Positions 16,347 to 24,090 of a stretch of DNA of 24,516 bases are shown here, piece after piece (the first letter of the stretch is position 1; the number at the start of each line of letters is the position of its first letter). The stretch comes from JAEHDI01 sp035455185 (GTDB taxonomy: Bacteria; Acidobacteriota; Terriglobia; Bryobacterales; Bryobacteraceae). The notes below the pieces were generated by a model, which searched no databases, was not told the DNA's origin, and saw only the letters and a list, made by a program, of their open reading frames with translations. The stretch is from assembly GCA_035455185.1 (NCBI GenBank), contig DATIFQ010000233.1, forward strand, positions 1 to 24,516. Direction: 5' to 3'. The position numbers and the translations under genes were made by a program.

Positions 16347-17270
16347 ATGATCGGAAGCTCCGCAGCAGTCCTCCGAGAAAAACTGAACCGGAGGCAAGCG
16401 TTGTTGGTTCCCGGTTGCCACGATGCGCTGAGCGCCAGGGTGATCGAAAATGCGGGTTTTGAGGCGATCCAGGTGAGCGGTTTCGGGCTCGCTGGCAGCC
16501 TGCTGGCCCGCCCCGATGTCGGCCTGGTCGAGATGAAAGATGTTCTTGAGCACACCTGGCACGTGGTGCGTGCCGTCGGTATCCCGATCATGGCCGACAT
16601 CGACACCGGCGGCGGCAACGCGATGAACGCCGCCGACATCACGGAACGGCTGATCGCAATGGGTATCGCCGGCGTCAACATTGAGGACCAGGTCTTCCCC
16701 AAGCGTTGCGGCCACATGGAAGGCAAGCAGGTAATCGGCGCCGAGGAGATGGCCGGAAAAGTGCGAGCGATGGCGGATGTTCGCCGCCGCGTGGGCGCTG
16801 ACATCGTGATCAACGCCCGGACGGACGCCTGTGCGGTCTACGGTCTGGAGGAGGCAATTCGGAGAGCGAACCTCTATCTCGAAGCCGGAGCGGACATGGC
16901 GTTTCTGGACGGCATACGCACACGCACGGACGTCGAACGCGCCGTGCGAGAAGTCAAGGGACTGCTCTCGGTGAATCTGATGGACGCTGTTACCGGAGTC
17001 AAGACCGAACTCATTCCGATCCCGGAACTAGCGCGGATGGGTGTCGCTCGTGTAAGCATCCCGGTAGCGTCGATCATGGTGGTCCACAGGGCGTTGAAAG
17101 AGTTCTTCGATGCGTTGCGTGCCTCCCCGACCGGCCTACTGGCGGGCGAGACACAGTGGCTGTCCAGTTTCGCCGAGTACACCGATTTCGTCGGCCTAAA
17201 CGAATACCGGCGGCTCGAAAATGAGTACCTGCCGAAGGCCACGCTCGAGGAGAAGTACTCCGTTCGGTGA
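16347..17270 (+). CDS. Isocitrate lyase/PEP mutase-family lyase (2-methylisocitrate or 2,3-dimethylmalate lyase-like)
   Basis: A 307-residue TIM-barrel enzyme that cleaves or rearranges 2-hydroxy-carboxylates with Mg. VPGCHDALSARVIENAGFEAIQVSG is the usual N-terminal block. Mg-binding acids are Asp84 and Asp86 (MADIDTGGG) and Glu113 (NIEDQ). The catalytic loop PKRCGHM has Cys121 and His123, which marks lyases of the PrpB/isocitrate-lyase/dimethylmalate-lyase branch rather than PEP mutase. INARTDA and the C-terminal FTDFVG-like helix (here YTDFVGLNEYRRLE) agree with this branch. The cleaved substrate cannot be fixed by motif. ATG 16347 has SD GGGAGG at 5 nt. The aconitase-type large subunit starts 13 bp after its stop, suggesting that the lyase acts on a product of the hydro-lyase. 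Confidence 0.85.
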   Translation: MIGSSAAVLREKLNRRQALLVPGCHDALSARVIENAGFEAIQVSGFGLAGSLLARPDVGLVEMKDVLEHTWHVVRAVGIPIMADIDTGGGNAMNAADITERLIAMGIAGVNIEDQVFPKRCGHMEGKQVIGAEEMAGKVRAMADVRRRVGADIVINARTDACAVYGLEEAIRRANLYLEAGADMAFLDGIRTRTDVERAVREVKGLLSVNLMDAVTGVKTELIPIPELARMGVARVSIPVASIMVVHRALKEFFDALRASPTGLLAGETQWLSSFAEYTDFVGLNEYRRLENEYLPKATLEEKYSVR

Positions 17271-17283
17271 GGAGGCGATGAAC

Positions 17284-18516
17284 ATGGGCATGACGATTGC
17301 GGAAAAGATTCTTGCCCGGGCCTCCGGGCGAGAGAAGGTTGCGCCCGACGAGGTGGTGGTAGCTGCCGTCGATCTGGCAATGTCCCACGAGAACGCCGAT
17401 CTCGTGCGGAAGAGCTTTCGCGAGATCGGCGTCGCACGAGTGTGGGATCCAAAGAAAATCGTCATTATCCTGGATCACCGCGTGCCGGCCGAGTCCGAGA
17501 AGACAGCCACTACGCACAAGGCGATCCGGGAGTTCGTCAAGGAGCAGGAAATCGAAAATTTCTACGACGTGGGCCGGGGAGGTATCTGCCACCAGGTGCT
17601 GGCGGAAAACGGACACGTCAAGCCGGGAATGGTGGTGGTCGGGACGGACTCGCACACGACGACGCACGGCGCGTTTGGGGCGTTCGCGGCCGGCATCGGC
17701 GCCACCGAGATGGCGGGTGTCTGGGTGGAGGGCCGCCTCTGGTTCAAAGTCCCGGCGACGATCCGCATCGAGGTGAGTGGCGAACTACGTTCCTGGGTCT
17801 CGGCCAAGGACCTGATTCTCTACGTCATCGGGAAACTCGGCGCGGATGGCGCCGACTACCGAGCCGTTGAATTCGACGGGCCGGCGATCCGCCGTCTGAC
17901 AATCGCCTCGCGGATGGTGCTCGCCAACCTGTCGATGGAAATGGGCGCGAAGGTGGCGTTCACGCCGATCGACCAGATCGGACCCGATGCGGACGCCAGA
18001 TATGAGCGCGTGCTCACGATCGATGCTGACTCAAAGGTCGCCGAACCACAGATTGCCTGCCCCCACACGGTGGACAACGTGCGTCCGCTGTCCGAACTGG
18101 GTGAAGTGCCGGTCGATCAGGCTGTGCTCGGAAGCTGCACAAACGGCCGTCTGGAGGACCTGGAAATGGCGGCTCGGATTCTCGCCGGCCGCCGCGTTCA
18201 CGCTCGTACGAGGCTGCTCGTGATCCCAGCGTCGCAGAGGATCTACCTAGAGGCGATGCGGCTCGGCTACCTTCAGACAATGATCGAGGCCGGCGCGATG
18301 ATCAACCCTCCGGGCTGCGGGCCGTGCGTCGGAGTTCATCAGGGCATTCTCGCGGCGGACGAAGTCTGCGTATCAAGCACGAACCGCAACTTTGTGGGGC
18401 GCATGGGAAGCAAGGACTCTCAGGTCTATCTCGCCTCGCCTGCGGTCGTGGCGGCGTCCGCGGTGGCAGGCCGGATCATCCATCCGGCGGAAATCGTGGA
18501 GGAGGTGTGCGCATGA
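17284..18516 (+). CDS. Aconitase-superfamily hydro-lyase, large subunit (LeuC/homoaconitase type)
   Basis: A 410-residue catalytic subunit of a two-subunit [4Fe-4S] hydro-lyase. Cluster ligands are Cys285 (GSCTNGR) and Cys345/Cys348 (GCGPCVG). The active-site block GTDSHTTTHGAFGAFAAGIGATE and ILDHRVP are intact. The length and the start MGMTIAEKILARASG match the short LeuC/HacA type shared by isopropylmalate isomerase, homoaconitase and dimethylmaleate hydratase. Three ATGs are in frame (17278, 17284, 17290); 17284 has the best spacing (8 nt) from GGAGG at 17271-17275. A longer frame to 17221 lies inside the lyase gene. Overlaps the small subunit by ATGA. Automatic annotation would call it leuC; the neighbouring isocitrate-dehydrogenase-like gene argues against a leucine role. 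Confidence 0.85.
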   Translation: MGMTIAEKILARASGREKVAPDEVVVAAVDLAMSHENADLVRKSFREIGVARVWDPKKIVIILDHRVPAESEKTATTHKAIREFVKEQEIENFYDVGRGGICHQVLAENGHVKPGMVVVGTDSHTTTHGAFGAFAAGIGATEMAGVWVEGRLWFKVPATIRIEVSGELRSWVSAKDLILYVIGKLGADGADYRAVEFDGPAIRRLTIASRMVLANLSMEMGAKVAFTPIDQIGPDADARYERVLTIDADSKVAEPQIACPHTVDNVRPLSELGEVPVDQAVLGSCTNGRLEDLEMAARILAGRRVHARTRLLVIPASQRIYLEAMRLGYLQTMIEAGAMINPPGCGPCVGVHQGILAADEVCVSSTNRNFVGRMGSKDSQVYLASPAVVAASAVAGRIIHPAEIVEEVCA

Positions 18517-19022
18517 GCGACGTCTCGATGGTTCTTCGAGGCAGGGTAGCGGCGAAACTTGGCGACAATGTCGACACTGACGTGATCTACCCGGGCCGCT
18601 ACCTGAACATCACGGACCGAGAGAAGACGGTCGAGCACCTTTTCGAACTGACGTATCCGGAGATCCGCTCTGGGATCCGTCCCGGCGATTTCCTGGTGGG
18701 CGGCAAGAACTTCGGCTGTGGGTCGAGCCGCGAACAGGCGACGGCGGCAGTGAAGTTCGCCGGCGTTGGAGCGGTGATCGCCGTCTCTTTCGCGCGGATC
18801 TTCTTCCGCAATTCCATCAACCTGGGTCTCCCGGTAGTCGTGTCGCCGGCGGCGCTGGAAATTGAGGCCGGCGACGAACTGGAGATCGACCTCGCCTCCG
18901 GTTCGATTCGAAACCTCACGCACGGGACGGCGATCACGGCCGCTCCACTCGATCCGCGGGCGGTCGAACTTCTCGAGGCGGGTGGTCTCATTCCGTACCT
19001 GAAGAAGAAGTACGCAGCCTAG
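18513..19022 (+). CDS. Aconitase-superfamily hydro-lyase, small subunit (LeuD/homoaconitase type)
   Basis: A 169-residue swivel subunit that completes the active site of the large subunit. NVDTDVIYPGRYLN is the family N-terminus, GGKNFGCGSSREQA is the active-site serine/arginine loop, and VSFARIFFRNSINLGLP is also diagnostic. The substrate-selecting loop reads YLNI (residues 30-33), neither the YLRT reported for homoaconitase nor the YLVY/YLVM type of isopropylmalate isomerase. ATG 18513 overlaps the large-subunit stop (ATGA) with GGAGG about 8 nt upstream, so the subunits are made in step. Confidence 0.87.
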   Translation: MSDVSMVLRGRVAAKLGDNVDTDVIYPGRYLNITDREKTVEHLFELTYPEIRSGIRPGDFLVGGKNFGCGSSREQATAAVKFAGVGAVIAVSFARIFFRNSINLGLPVVVSPAALEIEAGDELEIDLASGSIRNLTHGTAITAAPLDPRAVELLEAGGLIPYLKKKYAA

Positions 19023-19044
19023 GGGGCGGACGTCGGTTCGCCCC
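19023..19044 (+). repeat. Intercistronic hairpin between small subunit and dehydrogenase
   Basis: GGGGCG (19023-19028) and CGCCCC (19039-19044) form a perfect 6-bp GC stem with a 10-nt loop, starting 1 bp after the small-subunit stop and 21 bp before ATG 19066. There is no U-run, so it is more likely a stability or processing element than a full terminator. Confidence 0.4.
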
Positions 19045-19065
19045 GGCATGTGACGGAGGATTCGT

Positions 19066-20190
19066 ATGCCCAAGTACCGAATTGCGTGGCTCCCGGGCGA
19101 CGGAATTGGCCCCGATGTGTGTGACGCGGCTCGCCTCGTTCTGGACGCGGTGGGATTTGAGGCTGAGTATATTCACGGCGACATCGGCTGGGAGTTCTGG
19201 AAGACAGAAGGTGATGCGCTACCGCAGCGAACGGTTGACCTGCTCCGCTCCACCGATTGTGCGTTCTTCGGCGCCATCACTTCCAAGCCGGTTGCCGAAG
19301 CCGAACGGGAGCTAGCCTCAGCGCTTCGTGGGAGCGGCCTGACTTACCGCAGCCCGATCGTACGGATGCGGCAGTTGCTCGACCTCTACATCTGCTTGCG
19401 GCCGTGCAAGGCGTTTCCCGGCAACCCTCTCAACTATCGCGAGGACATCGATCTCGTCGTCTTCCGCGAGAACACCGAAGGCATGTATATCGGGGTCGAG
19501 TTTGATCCGGTGCCCGTGAAGTTCTACGACGAACCAGCAATGAAGAAGATACCGCGCGACGCCGCCATCTCCGTCCGGAGTATCACGCGGGACGGCTCGC
19601 GGCGTATTGTTGAGGCGGCGTTCGAGCACGCGGTGAAGAACGGCCGCAGCAAAGTGACCGCGGTCCACAAGGCCAACGTGCTTCGAAGTACTTGCGGGTT
19701 GTTCCTGGACGTGGCGAGGGAGGTCGCCGCCCGCTATCCACAAGTTGGGTTCGACCATGCGAACATCGACGCCATCTGCATGTGGCTGCTGAAAAACCCG
19801 CGGAACTACGAAGTCATTGTCACCACAAATCTGTTCGGTGACATCCTTTCCGACCTGTGTGCACAGCTTGTCGGCGGCATGGGCTTCGCGTACAGCGGCA
19901 ATATTGGCAGGAACTATGCCGTGTTCGAGCCGACGCACGGGTCGGCGCCGAAGTATGCCGGCCAGAACAAAGTGAATCCGCTGGCCACAATCCTGGCCGC
20001 GAAGATGATGCTGGGGTGGCTCGGCGAGAGGCAGAAGGCAATGGAGATCGAGTTGGCGGTTGCGGACGTCGTCGAGCGCGGCAACGTCCGCACGTACGAC
20101 ATGGGCGGCTCAGCGACCACCGAGGACATGGCGCGTGCGGTCGTGCAGACATTGACTTTCGGGCAGGCGGTAGTGGACTCAGAGAGGTGA
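19066..20190 (+). CDS. Isocitrate/isopropylmalate dehydrogenase-family enzyme, probably NADP-dependent and isocitrate-like
   Basis: A 374-residue beta-decarboxylating dehydrogenase. WLPGDGIGPDV starts the fold. Active-site residues: Ser96 and Arg102 in RSPIVRMRQ followed by LDLYICLRP (as in E. coli isocitrate dehydrogenase), Arg134-Glu-Asn-Thr-Glu-Gly-Met-Tyr141, Lys202 (HKANVLRST), and the metal aspartates Asp235, Asp259 and Asp263. The cofactor loop HGSAPKYAG holds Lys296-Tyr297, the pair that binds the NADP 2'-phosphate in E. coli Icd; LeuB and NAD enzymes have Asp there. The Asn that follows Ser in Icd (SLN) is Ile98 here (SPI), so the substrate pocket differs. ATG 19066 has GGAGG at 6 nt. 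The stop lies 7 bp before fhs. Confidence 0.85.
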   Translation: MPKYRIAWLPGDGIGPDVCDAARLVLDAVGFEAEYIHGDIGWEFWKTEGDALPQRTVDLLRSTDCAFFGAITSKPVAEAERELASALRGSGLTYRSPIVRMRQLLDLYICLRPCKAFPGNPLNYREDIDLVVFRENTEGMYIGVEFDPVPVKFYDEPAMKKIPRDAAISVRSITRDGSRRIVEAAFEHAVKNGRSKVTAVHKANVLRSTCGLFLDVAREVAARYPQVGFDHANIDAICMWLLKNPRNYEVIVTTNLFGDILSDLCAQLVGGMGFAYSGNIGRNYAVFEPTHGSAPKYAGQNKVNPLATILAAKMMLGWLGERQKAMEIELAVADVVERGNVRTYDMGGSATTEDMARAVVQTLTFGQAVVDSER

Positions 20191-20197
20191 GCCGGCG

Positions 20198-21790
20198 ATG
20201 GAAATGCGGCTTATTCGTGAGATCGCTGACAAGCTCCAGATTCCCGATCCGTACTTGGAGTACTACGGCAAGTACACCGCAAAGCTCCGCCTCGAACTCC
20301 TCGGGGATGCCATTCCCCCGCGCCACGGCAAACTGATCCTCGTCACCGCCATCACGCCGACCAGCCATGGCGAGGGCAAGACGGTCGTCTCGATCGGCCT
20401 CGCACAGGCCATCGAGCGGCTCGGCCGACGGAGTCTTGTCACGTTGCGCGAGCCGTCTCTCGGCCCGGTCTTCGGCCTCAAAGGAGGGGCGACCGGCGGC
20501 GGCAAGGCCCAGGTGCTGCCGAGCGAGATCATCAACCTACACTTCAACGGAGATTTCCACGCTGTCACCGCCGCCCACAACCTGCTGGCGGCGATGATCG
20601 ACTCACACATTCACAACTCCAACCAGCTTCAGATCGACGTAGACAACATCTTTTGGCCGCGGGCGATCGATATGAATGATCGCGCTCTTCGCCACATCAT
20701 TGTGGGACTCGGCGGCAAGGTGAACGGAGTACCGAGAGAGACCGGCTTCGTGATCACCGCCGCGTCGGAGGTCATGGCTATTCTCGCGCTCGCCAACTCG
20801 CGCCAGGACTTGCGGCGGAGACTTGGCGAGATCGTAATCGGATTCGACCTGAATGGCAAGGTATTGCGTGCCGGCGACCTGGGAGCTACCGGAGCTCTGA
20901 TGGTGCTGTTGAACGAAGCCATCATGCCGAACCTTGTTCAAACCACCGAACACACGCCGGCGCTCGTTCATGCGGGACCGTTCGCCAACATCGCGCACGG
21001 CACCAGCAGCGTCATTTCACAGAAGATGGCGTTGAAACTCGCTGAGTACGTCATCAACGAGACCGGCTTCGGCGCCGATCTCGGTGCGGAGAAGTACTTT
21101 GACATTGTAATGCCCGCCTCCGGTCTGAAACCCTCGGCATGCGTGCTCATCGCGACTGTTCGCGCACTTCAGGCACAGGGCGGCTTCGACAACCTCGCTC
21201 GACACCTCGAAAACCTCGCCAAGTTCGATCTGCCGGTAGTTGTCGCGGTGAACCGCTTCTACTCGGACAGCGCCGCAGACATCGCCGCGGTGCGGGAGTT
21301 CTGCCGGGCCTCCGGGGTTGAGTGCGCCGAGACCGACGTCTACTCCGACGGTGGCAAAGGCGGCCTGGAGCTGGCTGAAAAGGTGATGACCGCCGCGGCT
21401 GCCGGCGACCCCGCGCGTGTTCGTCCGCTTTACGTGCCGGATCTTGGCATCGAGCAAAAAGTTGAGACGATCGCCCGGGGAATCTACGGAGCGGACGGGG
21501 TGTCCTTCGAGCTCTCCGCGCGGAAGAAAATCCGAAAGTTTGCCGAACTCGGATTCAGTCGTCTGCCGGTCTGCGTGGCCAAGACTCAGTCGTCCCTCTC
21601 AGACAACCCGAGGCTGCTCGGACGGCCCACGGGCTGGACCCTTATGATCACCGACGCCCACCTCGCCGCCGGCGCCGGATTCATCGTTGTTGTGGCCGGC
21701 AACATGCTGCTGATGCCCGGCCTGGGGAAGGATCCGCAGGCCGCAAGGATGGATGTGGACGAGGATGGGCGCATTCTCGGTCTCGTGTGA
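20198..21790 (+). CDS. fhs: Formate-tetrahydrofolate ligase
   Basis: Ligates formate to tetrahydrofolate with ATP, giving 10-formyl-THF for C1 metabolism in the cytosol. 530 residues against about 556 in well-known members. The P-loop is TPTSHGEGKT (residues 53-62, Lys61). LREPSLGPVFGLKGGATGGG, DIDxHNSN-like blocks (DSHIHNSNQLQID) and GFDLNGKVLRAGDLGATGALM are family signatures; FGADLGAEKYFDI and the C-terminal TDAHLAAGAGFIVVVAGNMLLMPGLGKDP are intact. ATG 20198 has AGAGAGG about 8 nt upstream and lies 7 bp after the dehydrogenase stop, so it is in the same operon. Why a formate-activating enzyme is coupled to tricarboxylate enzymes is unexplained. Confidence 0.95.
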   Translation: MEMRLIREIADKLQIPDPYLEYYGKYTAKLRLELLGDAIPPRHGKLILVTAITPTSHGEGKTVVSIGLAQAIERLGRRSLVTLREPSLGPVFGLKGGATGGGKAQVLPSEIINLHFNGDFHAVTAAHNLLAAMIDSHIHNSNQLQIDVDNIFWPRAIDMNDRALRHIIVGLGGKVNGVPRETGFVITAASEVMAILALANSRQDLRRRLGEIVIGFDLNGKVLRAGDLGATGALMVLLNEAIMPNLVQTTEHTPALVHAGPFANIAHGTSSVISQKMALKLAEYVINETGFGADLGAEKYFDIVMPASGLKPSACVLIATVRALQAQGGFDNLARHLENLAKFDLPVVVAVNRFYSDSAADIAAVREFCRASGVECAETDVYSDGGKGGLELAEKVMTAAAAGDPARVRPLYVPDLGIEQKVETIARGIYGADGVSFELSARKKIRKFAELGFSRLPVCVAKTQSSLSDNPRLLGRPTGWTLMITDAHLAAGAGFIVVVAGNMLLMPGLGKDPQAARMDVDEDGRILGLV

Positions 21791-21855
21791 GGTTGCCGCC
21801 AACCCCCGAATCCGGTTGAATAGACGGAAGTCCATCTCACCGGAGACTGAAAACC

Positions 21856-22755
21856 ATGATCCGCAGAAGCTTTCTGGCCGGCCTCGCCGGCGCACTACCA
21901 GTGGCCGTAGCGGCCGCCACTGAACAATCGAACCGGCCGAGGTTCAAACTAAGGTACGGTCCCCACCCCGGGATGTTTAAGAACTCCGCCGGGGAGGACA
22001 TCATTGACCAGATCAAGTTCGCCGCCGATCAGGGCTTCACCGGCTGGGAAGACAACGGTGCCATCAGCCGGCCGCCGGAACTGCAATTCCGGATCGGGAG
22101 CGCGCTGCAACAGCTCGGAATGACCATGGGCGTTTTTGTGTCGCTTGCCGATTTCCGCACCTCCGACTTCGTCACCAAGACCGACAAGCCGTACCAGGAC
22201 AGCCTCAGGGACATGGCAAAGCGGGCGGTGGAGACGGCGAAGCGCGTCGGAACCAAGTGGACTACCGTCGTGCCGAGCACTGTGAACAACTCGCTCGATC
22301 CCGGTTTCCAGACGGCCAACTGCATCACCAACCTCAAGGTGATGGCGGAGGTGTGCGAGCCAGCCGGCCTCATCATGGTGCTTGAGCCACTGAACTGGTA
22401 CGCGAACCATCCGGGCTTGTTCTTGCGGTCCGTGCCGCAGGGCTATGCCATCTGCAAGGCCGTCGACTCGCCAAGCTGCAAAATCCTTGATGACCTTTAT
22501 CATCAGCAGGTGGACGTCGGGAACCTCATCCCGAACATGGAGAAAGCTTGGGACGAGATTGCGTACATCCAAGTGGGCGACAACCCGGGGCGCAAGGAGC
22601 CAACGACCGGCGAGATAAACTACCGCAACATTTTCCGCTGGCTGCACGCGCGTCGCTATGACGGCGTGGTCGGGATGGAGCACGGTCTCAGCAAGCCAGG
22701 CAAGGAGGGCGAGATGGCGTTGATCGCGGCTTACCGGGAGTGCGACAGCTACTAG
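21856..22755 (+). CDS. Tat-exported hydroxypyruvate isomerase-like TIM-barrel protein
   Basis: A 299-residue protein with a twin-arginine leader (IRRSFLAGLAGALPVAVAAA, ending near residue 22), so probably periplasmic. The body resembles hydroxypyruvate isomerase (Hyi): YGPHPGMF near the start, MVLEPLNWYANHPGLF with Glu177, ILDDLYHQQVDVGNLI with Asp212/Asp213 and His216, IQVGDNPGRKEPTTGEINY, and GMEHG with Glu275. Glu177 and Glu275 are the likely general acid/base pair. True Hyi converts hydroxypyruvate to tartronate semialdehyde in the cytosol; an exported version may act on another small keto compound. It follows fhs after 65 bp with GGAG about 11 nt before ATG; possibly its own unit. Its stop abuts the converging DUF418 gene with no gap. 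Confidence 0.82.
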   Translation: MIRRSFLAGLAGALPVAVAAATEQSNRPRFKLRYGPHPGMFKNSAGEDIIDQIKFAADQGFTGWEDNGAISRPPELQFRIGSALQQLGMTMGVFVSLADFRTSDFVTKTDKPYQDSLRDMAKRAVETAKRVGTKWTTVVPSTVNNSLDPGFQTANCITNLKVMAEVCEPAGLIMVLEPLNWYANHPGLFLRSVPQGYAICKAVDSPSCKILDDLYHQQVDVGNLIPNMEKAWDEIAYIQVGDNPGRKEPTTGEINYRNIFRWLHARRYDGVVGMEHGLSKPGKEGEMALIAAYRECDSY

Positions 22756-24006
22756 TCACGGCGTCTGGACCGCTGCTGAACGGGAGAGGGTTTGGAGGCG
22801 GCTGTAAGTCAGGGTGCGCCAGATCCACTCCGTTGGCCCGAACGTGAAACGGGCGGTCCACCAGGTGCTCAGAGGGACCTGTGCCGAGTAGATCAGTATC
22901 GTCGGGATCAGGCCTGCGAGTGGCCCGACCTTGCCGAAAAGTCCGAAGCCCCAACTGTTGTACAGGGTCGTGCAAACCACGGACTGCAGCAGGTAGTTGG
23001 AGAGCGCGGTCCGTCCGACGGCGCCGAACGGCCGGAGGACGCGCCGCCACGTCCCTTCCTGAGAGAGCAGGAGGCCACTGGATGCATAAAAGAGGCTGAG
23101 TGCCGGCATGGCGATGCTGCCGGCGATGCCGACGAGGAATCCCTCACGGGTGAACTCGGTTGGATTGGGCCGCCAGATCTCCAACATCGCAACCACGGCG
23201 GCGTTCCCTACGAGTCCCACCACGAGTCCCCAGTTGCGGCAGCGTCGAAGGACCGGTTCGTACTGTGCCGGGCTGCGGATGATGCCCGTACGCCACACCC
23301 AGAGGCCAAACAGGAATAGTCCAAGAACGCGGGGGTAGAAGAAGACGAGGCCGATTCCATTGAAGGCCATGTCTTTCACTCGCACCCGCAGCATCTCGGC
23401 GTACGTTCCGTTCGCAAAGATCTGAATGATTCGCTGCAGCTCCTCGGGAGTGGGGCGAGGTGGTGTCGGTATCACCGCGCCCGCCGAGTGCGCTGCCATC
23501 GCCGCGCCCATCAGCATCATCGGCCAGGCATAAAAGATCACTGCCCAGATGAGGATTGTGCTTTGAGAGCGTTTCCGGAACAAGAGAAGGAAGATGCCCA
23601 TCAAAGCGTAGGGCGCGAGGATGTCACCCCGCCAGAGGAGGAACCCGTGCGCAAGCCAGATAATCAGGAGCACGGTCAGCCGGCGGACGTAGAACAGTCG
23701 GCTCGCGACACCGCGAGCGTCCGCACGCTCCATCTGAACGGCGAAACCGATGCCGAACAGGAGCGAGGACAGGGTGACAAACTTCCCGGTAACGAACAGG
23801 TCGATGAAGCCCTGAGCAATCCGGTCTCCGATACCTTGCCACGTGAGCGAGTGATCGAATTAGGTGGCCTGCGGCGAATTGAAAGCCCGCATGTTCGCGG
23901 TGATGATCCCGAACAGGGCCAGGCCCCGAAGCACGTCGAGGATTTCGATGCGCTCCCGCGAGGTGATCGGTGTCATCGAGCTTTCAGTGGTTTTCCCAGA
24001 GGACAC
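22756..24006 (-). pseudogene. DUF418-family membrane protein interrupted by one in-frame TAA
   Basis: From GTG 24006 (SD GGGGGAG just upstream) the frame reads RIEILDVLRGLALFGI, the N-terminal hallmark of DUF418 proteins, then NSPQAT, then TAA at 23862-23860. It continues in the same frame without any shift (FDHSLTWQGIGDRI, TLSSLLFGIGFAVQMERADARG) through the C-terminal DUF418 domain (FGAVGRTALSNYLLQS) to the stop at 22756. The complete frame would be about 416 codons, the usual family length, with several membrane segments. A downstream start such as ATG 23733 would lose the first membrane helices. No other damage is visible, so this is a very recent nonsense mutation, a sequencing error, or readthrough. 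DUF418 function is unknown. Confidence 0.8.
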
Positions 24007-24032
24007 GCTCTCCCCCTTGTGAAAGTAAAGCA

Positions 24033-24038
24033 ATTGTA
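24033..24038 (-). promoter_or_regulatory. Extended -10 promoter element for the DUF418 gene
   Basis: Minus-strand TGC-TACAAT (TACAAT at 24038-24033), 26 nt before GTG 24006, leaving room for the SD GGGGGAG. The promoter looks intact although the gene carries a stop. Confidence 0.5.
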
Positions 24039-24090
24039 GCAAGGCGGGGAAGCGTGCCGGTTCCGTACTTAGGATAAATCGCAGAAGTCT

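Noticed and set aside
17284..19022. Straight leuC/leuD (isopropylmalate isomerase) annotation
   Set aside because: The adjacent dehydrogenase has Icd-type cofactor and substrate residues rather than LeuB ones, there is no leuA nearby, and the small-subunit loop is not the isopropylmalate type. Kept as family-level call.
22756..23733. DUF418 frame starting at ATG 23733 as a normal gene
   Set aside because: It would lack the first membrane helices and the LDVLRG motif, which are present in the same frame upstream of a single TAA; better read as one interrupted gene.
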